Part shown: positions 1-4,578 of the stretch, in pieces
How positions within the stretch are numbered: the first letter of the stretch is position 1
How the letters are laid out: every line of letters starts with the position of its first letter
Assembly (NCBI GenBank): GCA_025350945.1
Contig: JANXWW010000227.1
Span: 1-5,381, forward strand
Length of the DNA: 5,381 bases
From: Burkholderiales bacterium
Lineage (GTDB): Bacteria > Pseudomonadota > Gammaproteobacteria > Burkholderiales > Usitatibacteraceae
Direction: 5' to 3'
Made by a program: the position numbers and the translations under genes
Notes under the pieces: generated by a model
Seen by the model: only the letters and a program-made list of their open reading frames with translations
Database searches by the model: none
Told to the model about the DNA's origin: nothing

Positions 1-308
1 TCGCCCGACTTTACGCACGCGAGCAGCGCACCGGCAACGGCCGCCAGCCCGCTCGGATAGGTGGCGGCGCGGTAGCCGCCTTCGATTTCTGCCACAGCGT
101 TTTCCAGCGCCAGTGCCTGCGGCATATTGAAGATTGCGTAGGTCGGAATTTGCTCGTCTTTCATCCAGCGTGCTTGTGTGTCATGCAAATCCGCCACGCT
201 ATCGAACAGCACGGTTGAGGCGCGGTGCATCGGCACGTTCACTGTGCCTGGCGTGTTGACGGCTTTGCGACCAAGTTGCGTGAGTTTTGTATTGGGTTTC
301 ATAGACAT
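1..308 (-). CDS. metC: Cystathionine beta-lyase (MetC-type, PLP-dependent), N-terminal part
   Basis: Cys/Met-metabolism PLP enzyme. The known family reaction is cleavage of cystathionine to homocysteine, pyruvate and ammonia in the cytosol. Only about 102 N-terminal codons are in the window; the PLP-binding lysine would lie beyond the left edge. Visible family landmarks are a TQLGRKAVNTPGTVN-like opening, the HRASTVLFDSV block (as QRASSLVFDSV in E. coli MetC), ALENAVAEIEGG, and YPSGLAAV, which matches the family P(S/C)GxAAV segment. The start is ATG at 308 or the in-frame ATG at 302 (M-S-M-K-P); neither has a clear Shine-Dalgarno. The stop of the upstream oxidoreductase is only 3 nt away, so translational coupling is likely. 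Oddity: the segment that normally reads Y-G-R-x-G-T-x-T is Y-A-I-F-N-M-P-Q, so the usual phosphate-binding arginine is absent. It could be a related C-S lyase rather than a biosynthetic MetC. Confidence 0.8.
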   Translation of the reverse strand, partial: MSMKPNTKLTQLGRKAVNTPGTVNVPMHRASTVLFDSVADLHDTQARWMKDEQIPTYAIFNMPQALALENAVAEIEGGYRAATYPSGLAAVAGALLACVKSG

Positions 309-311
309 AAG

Positions 312-1652
312 TTAGGATGAGAAAACTTGCTCCATTGTGCGGCGAAATTTAACAGCGGTATTATCGGCATCAAACGCAACATCGCTCCACGCCACCGCGC
401 GGCCCTTAGGCACATCGCGCAACAATTTTATTTTATGCGCAAGACCAATCGGCAGCGCACCGGCTTTGAGAGAATCCACCGCAGGCATTAATTTTCCATA
501 GACCGTAAAGCCGCCTTCACCGTCCAGCATTTCACCCGCTTTCAAATCACGCTTGGCGGTTGCCACACAATCGCCCCGAAAGGCCGTTGCAACACCGGTC
601 GCTTCTTTGCGCAATGCCACGCTGGCGACGCTGATGCCCAGCTCTAAACCAATTAGGTGAAACGGTTTATACATCGACGAGTATTCGCCCGATGAATCCG
701 TGACCAAGCCATATTCTTTAAAGCAGCGGCGCACATATTCCGAATCGGCAGCGAAGGTGACATACACGCCCCAGCGCAAATCGCGAAACACGGGCGACCC
801 ATCACGCTCAACCGACGAAATAACTTCCACCTGCCCACGATGATTCAACAAACCGCCAGCCGATTTCGGCTTTAAATATTGGGCAAGATCATCCACACCG
901 CACGGCGGAAATTCGAGGCCGTTCGGTGCGGGTGTGAGGCCCGTCGCGTTTGCGACTGCCGCCATTTCAATCGCACTTTTGGTGCCATCCAGAAATGAAT
1001 TAAACATTTGCGCATTGAAATCACCACCGGCGACCGTGTCTTCAGTAAAACCGTAATGACCCCACACCGTGTCGGGCGTTGATGCATGATAGGCGGGCAA
1101 ATACTTTGTGCCCTTGCCTGCCGCGACCACATCAAAACCAGCTGAGCGCGCCCAATCCACCATCTCGCAAATCAGCGCAGGCTGATCGCCATACGCCAAT
1201 GAATAAACAATGCCTGCATCGGCTGCATATTTGGCGAGCAGCGGGCCAGCCAGTGCATCGGCTTCCACATTCACCATCACGATATGTTTTTTATGCTCGC
1301 AACATTGCATGACGTGCGCAATGCCGGCGGCGGGGCTGCCGGTCGCATCGATGATAACGTCGATAGCCGGATTGGCAATCAGTGCAACGGAATCGTCGGT
1401 GATACAAGTCGTGCCGTGCTTGAATGCGCTGTCGAAAGACGGTGCGGCGAATTGCTCATCACGCCAGCCGACGCGCCGCAATGACGCTGCCGCGCGCGGT
1501 GGATTTAAATCAGCAATGCCCAGCAAATGCATGCCGGGCGTGCGCGGGATTTGGCTTAAATACATCGAGCCAAATTTGCCTGCACCAATCAGGCCGACGC
1601 GAACCGGATCATGGGCAGCGGCGCGCTGCTGCAACAAGCGATACAGGTTCAT
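312..1652 (-). CDS. NAD(P)-dependent oxidoreductase with C-terminal SAF domain (predicted homoserine dehydrogenase / DRL family)
   Basis: A 446-residue cytosolic protein, full length for its family. The N-terminus holds a Rossmann fold with G-A-G-K-F-G at residues 23-28 and an acidic residue (D48) at the end of the second strand, often a sign of NAD(H) preference. Conserved-looking blocks follow: VNVEAD (127-132), GDQPAL (155-160), GKGTKYLP (179-186) and SFLDGTKSAIEMA (219-231). From about residue 360 a SAF domain begins (VATAKRDLKAGEML). This layout is COG4091, usually annotated as predicted homoserine dehydrogenase or SAF-domain protein. From memory, the Brucella DXR-like enzyme DRL, which makes methylerythritol 4-phosphate from deoxyxylulose 5-phosphate, belongs here, but the family is not isofunctional. 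The ATG at 1652 directly follows the stop of the preceding gene (TAA-ATG, no gap), with GAAGAGG in that gene's last codons as ribosome site. The substrate cannot be assigned. Confidence 0.85.
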   Translation of the reverse strand: MNLYRLLQQRAAAHDPVRVGLIGAGKFGSMYLSQIPRTPGMHLLGIADLNPPRAAASLRRVGWRDEQFAAPSFDSAFKHGTTCITDDSVALIANPAIDVIIDATGSPAAGIAHVMQCCEHKKHIVMVNVEADALAGPLLAKYAADAGIVYSLAYGDQPALICEMVDWARSAGFDVVAAGKGTKYLPAYHASTPDTVWGHYGFTEDTVAGGDFNAQMFNSFLDGTKSAIEMAAVANATGLTPAPNGLEFPPCGVDDLAQYLKPKSAGGLLNHRGQVEVISSVERDGSPVFRDLRWGVYVTFAADSEYVRRCFKEYGLVTDSSGEYSSMYKPFHLIGLELGISVASVALRKEATGVATAFRGDCVATAKRDLKAGEMLDGEGGFTVYGKLMPAVDSLKAGALPIGLAHKIKLLRDVPKGRAVAWSDVAFDADNTAVKFRRTMEQVFSS

Positions 1653-2525
1653 TTATTTAACCTCTTCCAGCACGCGCAGCAAACTGGATGTATCCATATT
1701 GCCCCAACCATGCGCCATCAATTGCGTGAGTTGTTGGTACACCAAGGTGACGGCGGGCATCGGCAGGTTTTGTTCATGAGCAGCATGTGCAACCAGACCA
1801 AAATCTTTGTGATGCAAGCGCGCTTCGATCCCCGCCGCAAAATCCCTGGCGGCCATTTTGCGGCCCATCAGATCCAGCATTTTCGAGCCCGCCATGCCCG
1901 CCATCAACGCGTCAACCACCTTCGCTGTATCAACACCATTTGCGTGTGCAAACAGCATCGCCTCGGCAATGCCTTGGATATTCACCACCTGCACAATTTG
2001 GTTGCACGCTTTGGTGATCTGGCCTGAGCCCACATCGCCCATGTGTGAAATGGTTTTACCGAGTTTTTCGAGTAGTGGCCGGGTACGTTCCAGCACCTCG
2101 GCTTTGCCACCGACCATGATCGACAGCGCACCGGCCGCCGCCGCTTTTGTACCGCCCGAAACGGGACAGTCCAGAAAATCGATTTTCCTGGTGGCCAGCG
2201 TAGCGGCGATTCGGCGCGTGGCAGCTGCGTCAATCGTGGAAAAATCACCAACAATTGCACCCGCGCGCGCCGTTTCCATGACACCGCCTGCGCCCAGCAA
2301 AACGTTTTCAACATCGGCGGTACTGACGACGTTGGTGAAAATAAAATCCACGTCGCGTGCCGCTTCTGCGGGCGAATGTGATGCATGCGCCCCCGCGTCT
2401 ACAAACGGCTGCATGACCGATGAACGCCGCGCATACACGTGCAGCGTGTGCCCTGCGCGCAAAAGGTTGTGCGACATCGCACCACCCATACTGCCCAGGC
2501 CAATGAATGCGATTTTTGTCGGCAT
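1653..2525 (-). CDS. Beta-hydroxyacid dehydrogenase (3-hydroxyisobutyrate dehydrogenase / tartronate semialdehyde reductase family)
   Basis: A 290-residue cytosolic NAD(P)-dependent dehydrogenase. The N-terminal Rossmann motif is G-L-G-S-M-G (residues 9-14). Two arginines (R33, R34) after the second strand suggest NADP(H). The substrate-binding block is D-C-P-V-S-G-G-T (119-126). The catalytic lysine is K172 in T-K-A-C-N-Q with N175 in the usual place, and the C-terminal K-D motif is at 240-241. The C-terminal half (MAGSKMLDLM, then HHKDFG, then GNMDTSSLL) resembles GarR/GlxR tartronate semialdehyde reductases more than classical HIBADH, but related enzymes act on L-threonate, glyoxylate or succinic semialdehyde, so the substrate is open. 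I chose the ATG at 2525, giving MPTKIAFIGLG as in relatives; an in-frame TTG at 2534 would add three residues. Neither start has a clear Shine-Dalgarno. The stop abuts the next gene's start, so it begins a tight three-gene unit. Confidence 0.88.
   Translation of the reverse strand: MPTKIAFIGLGSMGGAMSHNLLRAGHTLHVYARRSSVMQPFVDAGAHASHSPAEAARDVDFIFTNVVSTADVENVLLGAGGVMETARAGAIVGDFSTIDAAATRRIAATLATRKIDFLDCPVSGGTKAAAAGALSIMVGGKAEVLERTRPLLEKLGKTISHMGDVGSGQITKACNQIVQVVNIQGIAEAMLFAHANGVDTAKVVDALMAGMAGSKMLDLMGRKMAARDFAAGIEARLHHKDFGLVAHAAHEQNLPMPAVTLVYQQLTQLMAHGWGNMDTSSLLRVLEEVK
1659..1667 (-). promoter_or_regulatory. Ribosome binding site inside the 3' end of the upstream gene
   Basis: GAAGAGGTT lies in the last codons of the beta-hydroxyacid dehydrogenase, about 8 nt before the ATG at 1652. 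The dehydrogenase stop codon directly abuts that ATG. The arrangement fixes the start of the SAF oxidoreductase and implies translational coupling of the two. Confidence 0.6.
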
Positions 2526-2526
2526 A

Positions 2527-2560
2527 GATTGCAATCAAACGAAGTTAAACATTCTTTGAT
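2527..2560 (-). promoter_or_regulatory. Operator-like dyad before the dehydrogenase gene
   Basis: The 59-bp gap before the ATG at 2525 contains an imperfect inverted repeat. ATCAAAGAA (2560-2552) is mirrored by TTCGTTTGAT (2543-2534) with one extra base, and the centre GTTTAAC is itself symmetric. A perfect 10-bp palindrome, GATTGCAATC, lies at 2527-2536, one base before the ATG. The dyad overlaps a possible -10 (TACAAT, 2564-2559), so a repressor site is plausible. No regulator gene is in the window. Confidence 0.35.
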
Positions 2561-2584
2561 TGTATCGCGACCCTAATTTGTAAA
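2559..2584 (-). promoter_or_regulatory. Weak candidate promoter for the metabolic cluster
   Basis: TACAAT (2564-2559) is a good -10 match. TTTACA (2584-2579) would be a good -35, but the spacer is only 14 bp. With a normal 17-18 bp spacer the -35 would fall in the last codons of the upstream gene and match poorly. No terminator hairpin is visible in this gap, so read-through from the protease genes is also possible. Confidence 0.25.
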
Positions 2585-3121
2585 TCAGTCTTTCAAAATA
2601 ACGTCGAACGCGACATCAGGGCAGTTGAGGGCGATTGCGACATGCTGTTCGAGTGAGCGCGGAATTTTTTCAGTGGTGACATCAAACAGCTTACCGACAT
2701 ATTTAATATTGTGGCGGCCCGCACGATTGAATTGATAAATTTCGGCGAGATTCACCGTCTTCATTAGCGTGCCGCCCGGTTTGATGCGCGCGTAATCTGC
2801 GCGTTCCGGGGCACCGCGCTTCATCATGGCACCGCCGTATTCAAGCTCGCCGTCGGGCCCTGTAATGCTGAGGTATGGCGCAAAAAAACCGGCTTCTATG
2901 GGCGTGTTCCACATGAGCACATTAAGCGCGCGCCTGCCATGATTGAACAACTCAAATTTCACCGACACCGCCGCACCAGCACGCACAGTGGCTGGCACAG
3001 TTATTCGGCAGTGAAGGTCATTTTTAATGGTTAAGGATGAAGCGAAAGAAAATGCTGTGTATGAAAAAAATATCAAAAAGCAAAAACATCGCGCCGCCCA
3101 GGCAAAAGAAAATATCTGCAT
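2585..3121 (-). CDS. Secreted stand-alone homologue of the M35 protease pro-domain
   Basis: A 178-residue protein of unknown function. Residues 1-27 form a signal peptide (hydrophobic FLIFFSYTAFSFA, likely cut near AFSFA/SS), so it is probably periplasmic or secreted. The rest reads as a beta-rich, Ig-like domain with two cysteines (C38, C167) that could pair. It aligns with the N-terminal domain of the upstream protease: W71 with W61, the DG pairs, then without gaps from Y95/Y84 to Y141/Y130, sharing the K-R-x-A-P block, a D, P-G, and Y and G near the end (about 14 identities in 47 positions by eye). There is no HExxH and no catalytic domain. It starts 30 bp after the protease stop, so the two likely form an operon. 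The ATG at 3121 has only a distant AAGG upstream. A role as inhibitor, folding helper or immunity-like partner of the protease is inference; it could also be an independent binding protein. Confidence 0.75.
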   Translation of the reverse strand: MQIFSFAWAARCFCFLIFFSYTAFSFASSLTIKNDLHCRITVPATVRAGAAVSVKFELFNHGRRALNVLMWNTPIEAGFFAPYLSITGPDGELEYGGAMMKRGAPERADYARIKPGGTLMKTVNLAEIYQFNRAGRHNIKYVGKLFDVTTEKIPRSLEQHVAIALNCPDVAFDVILKD

Positions 3122-3151
3122 GAACGGCGCGCCTTATTCTCTCAGTTAATA

Positions 3152-4249
3152 TTACTGCTGCGAGGGTGTGTTTTCTGAAAAATATTCATGGCTATCGGCA
3201 TTATCGCGAGCCTGCTGAGGATTTGAAATCGCGAGCGCTTTTGCAGCAGATTGGCCGTAGGCATTGTCCTGGGTACCGGCGATTACATTGAAGTGCGACA
3301 ACTCGTGAATCAGCGTACCGGCTTTCGAATCCGTACCTGTCATGGGTGCGCTCCAGAATGCGCGGCACAAATAGACTTTATACGGTTGCGTCGGGTAAAC
3401 GTAGGCGTAGTAGCTTTGCTTGCATGAGCAATCCAATACCAGCGACTTGTTATCCAATGCATCTTTGATCTTAGTGTAGTCGGTGCGGATTTCGCTTAAC
3501 GCAGATGATGTTGCCGATCCAAACCACGTCGTAAAACGTGGCGTGTTTCCAGATATGCCGCTCAGGTACGAGACCGAAGTATTCGCATAGTTTGATGCCG
3601 CTGCGACCGCACTGGTCAACGTACTTTTTTGTGAGGCGCTACAGCTACCGGAATAAGCGATGCTGGATTTGGCGCTGAGCACAGCAGATTTATCTGCTGC
3701 CAGGCTGGCAAGTGGATTACTGCGGCCCTCGACAAAGGTGGCGACTTCGTTCGACATCAGCGATTCCATGACGACATCTGCCGCAGACTCAGCGAAACGT
3801 TTCGAATCTGTTGCCTGACGCGGCACGGTTCTACCAAGTAACTGCGACGATGCAACACCGTATTGCATCTTGTATTCGCCCGATGCCGATAAATCATACA
3901 TGCCCGCGATATCAACCGAGCGCGTGATGCTTTCGCCGGGCGCAAGTGTAATCATGTCCTGCGCACTCGGTGCTGCGCGCTTGATGATCGGCCCTAAATA
4001 CGGCACTTTTTTGCCATCACGCGAAAGTAAAAATAAATCACCTTCCAGCGCGCCTTCTGGTACAAACCACTTCGCGATGCTGAGCGGGGTGGAACCATTA
4101 TTGGTAAAAACAACATCAACCATCACCTCCTGATCTGACACAGTAGCGCGATCTGCAAGTGACAAATTTACGGACAAACTATTGGATCGAGCGAAGCTGG
4201 CAAATGATGCACAGATAAGAGCAATCGCAAAAATAGCGCGAAGTAACAT
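3152..4249 (-). CDS. Secreted peptidyl-Lys metalloendopeptidase (family M35, aspzincin)
   Basis: A 365-residue preproenzyme. The zinc site is H315-E316-L-S-H319 with the aspzincin third ligand D328 in G-T-Q-D. Y331 and the block N-A-D-S-H-E-Y-F (350-357) complete the active site. Recalling the Grifola frondosa Lys-N enzyme, its Lys-selecting Asp154 and Glu157 correspond to D352 and E355 here. Cysteines C203/C274 and C276/C295 have nearly the same spacing as the two fungal disulfides. The layout is signal peptide (1-20, ending SFA/R), an Ig-like pro-region (about 22-190) and a catalytic domain (about 195-365). K187 and K194 sit at the expected pro/mature border, so self-cleavage before lysine is plausible. 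The start is ATG 4249: AAGGGG lies 6 nt upstream and a signal peptide follows at once. A further upstream in-frame ATG at 4306 would put 19 polar residues before it. Known members cleave on the N-terminal side of lysine in secreted or host proteins. Confidence 0.92.
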   Translation of the reverse strand: MLLRAIFAIALICASFASFARSNSLSVNLSLADRATVSDQEVMVDVVFTNNGSTPLSIAKWFVPEGALEGDLFLLSRDGKKVPYLGPIIKRAAPSAQDMITLAPGESITRSVDIAGMYDLSASGEYKMQYGVASSQLLGRTVPRQATDSKRFAESAADVVMESLMSNEVATFVEGRSNPLASLAADKSAVLSAKSSIAYSGSCSASQKSTLTSAVAAASNYANTSVSYLSGISGNTPRFTTWFGSATSSALSEIRTDYTKIKDALDNKSLVLDCSCKQSYYAYVYPTQPYKVYLCRAFWSAPMTGTDSKAGTLIHELSHFNVIAGTQDNAYGQSAAKALAISNPQQARDNADSHEYFSENTPSQQ

Positions 4250-4254
4250 TTGAA

Positions 4255-4261
4255 TCCCCTT
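4255..4261 (-). promoter_or_regulatory. Shine-Dalgarno of the protease gene
   Basis: AAGGGGA is spaced 6 nt from the ATG at 4249. It decides this start over the in-frame ATG at 4306, which would disrupt the signal peptide. Confidence 0.75.
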
Positions 4262-4288
4262 GGATAGAATTGGAAGAATGTGACTGCA

Positions 4289-4314
4289 CTTCTGCTGATA
4301 TGTCATCAGCGAAG
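4289..4314 (-). promoter_or_regulatory. 5' leader hairpin of the protease mRNA
   Basis: Read on the minus strand, CTTCGCTGAT (4314-4305) pairs with ATCAGC and GAAG (4299-4289) across a 5-nt loop, with one bulged A at 4293, giving a 10-bp stem. The predicted transcription start from the promoter at 4322-4351 is about 4315, so the hairpin would sit at the very 5' end of the transcript, where stem-loops are known to protect mRNAs. It does not cover the ribosome binding site. Confidence 0.4.
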
Positions 4315-4321
4315 CACGTTA

Positions 4322-4351
4322 AATATTGAGCCGCTTACGTGCTCGTGTCAA
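4322..4351 (-). promoter_or_regulatory. Sigma70-type promoter for the protease / pro-domain operon
   Basis: A perfect -35 TTGACA (4351-4346) and a -10 AATATT (4327-4322, 4 of 6 matches) are separated by 18 bp. The implied leader is about 65 nt and leads into a well-placed Shine-Dalgarno. It is the best promoter match I found by eye, and correctly oriented for the protease gene. Confidence 0.55.
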
Positions 4352-4421
4352 GAAAGAATATCGGGAAATGGCGTTTGAGCAGAACGCTGAAACGCGGATC
4401 GCCAGCCAGTACGGCGATTGA
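4323..4421 (+). pseudogene. Possible 3' remnant of a plus-strand gene
   Basis: Between stops at 4320 and 4421 the plus strand encodes 32 residues (ILSRLRARVKKEYREM, then AFEQNAETRIASQYGD). The composition is that of a charged helical C-terminus, and 15 nt after the TGA comes a terminator-like hairpin with a T-rich tail, as at a real gene end. There is no ATG start or ribosome site in front. I do not recognise the family; some small antitoxin C-termini have a vaguely similar YREMA-type segment, which is weak evidence. The short length means chance is quite possible. Confidence 0.2.
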
Positions 4422-4436
4422 AGAAATTGAAATAAT

Positions 4437-4502
4437 AAAGTCCTTTACTGGCGAGCGTTTCAAGCCGTAAATGCCTGTAGAAGCCCGCCAATAAAGGACT
4501 TT
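4437..4502 (-). terminator. Long stem-loop, probable (bidirectional) terminator downstream of the Fic gene
   Basis: Arms 4437-4456 and 4483-4502 form a 20-bp stem around a 26-nt loop. On the minus strand both non-Watson-Crick positions are G-U wobbles (4448/4491 and 4454/4485), so the stem is uninterrupted there; on the plus strand the same positions are A-C mismatches. The flank after the stem is U-rich in both directions: CUUUAUUAUUUC on the minus strand and ACTTTTATAAATTTTTATTT on the plus strand. It lies 77 bp past the Fic stop and before the protease promoter, where a terminator is expected. The long loop is unusual, so it could instead be a small repeat element or an RNA structure. Confidence 0.5.
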
Positions 4503-4527
4503 TATAAATTTTTATTTGCCGGATTAT

Positions 4528-4558
4528 GTAGCGGCCTATGTGGCTGCAAATAGGCTAC
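4528..4558 (-). other. Short hairpin in the 3' untranslated region of the Fic gene
   Basis: GTAGC and CTAT pair with ATAG and GCTAC around a 10-nt loop with a 3-nt bulge, about 20 bp after the Fic stop codon. There is no U-tract directly behind it. It may assist termination or protect the 3' end together with the larger stem-loop at 4437-4502. Confidence 0.25.
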
Positions 4559-4578
4559 AAATTTCGCGCATTGAAAAT

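Noticed and set aside
1210..1779. Long plus-strand open frame of 189 codons
   Set aside because: It lies opposite the SAF oxidoreductase and the end of the dehydrogenase, both with strong family motifs. Its translation is Cys/Arg/Ser-rich with no recognisable domain.
1858..2559. Plus-strand open frame of 233 codons
   Set aside because: It is fully antisense to the beta-hydroxyacid dehydrogenase, whose catalytic motifs are all present. The frame is open because of codon bias on the coding strand.
4250..4306. N-terminal extension of the protease to the ATG at 4306
   Set aside because: It would put 19 mostly polar residues before the signal peptide. The ATG at 4249 has a well-placed AAGGGG and starts the signal peptide directly.
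4437..4502. Integron attC site or transposon end
   Set aside because: The GTTRRRY/RYYYAAC core sites are not at the stem ends, and there is no integrase, transposase or target-site duplication in view.
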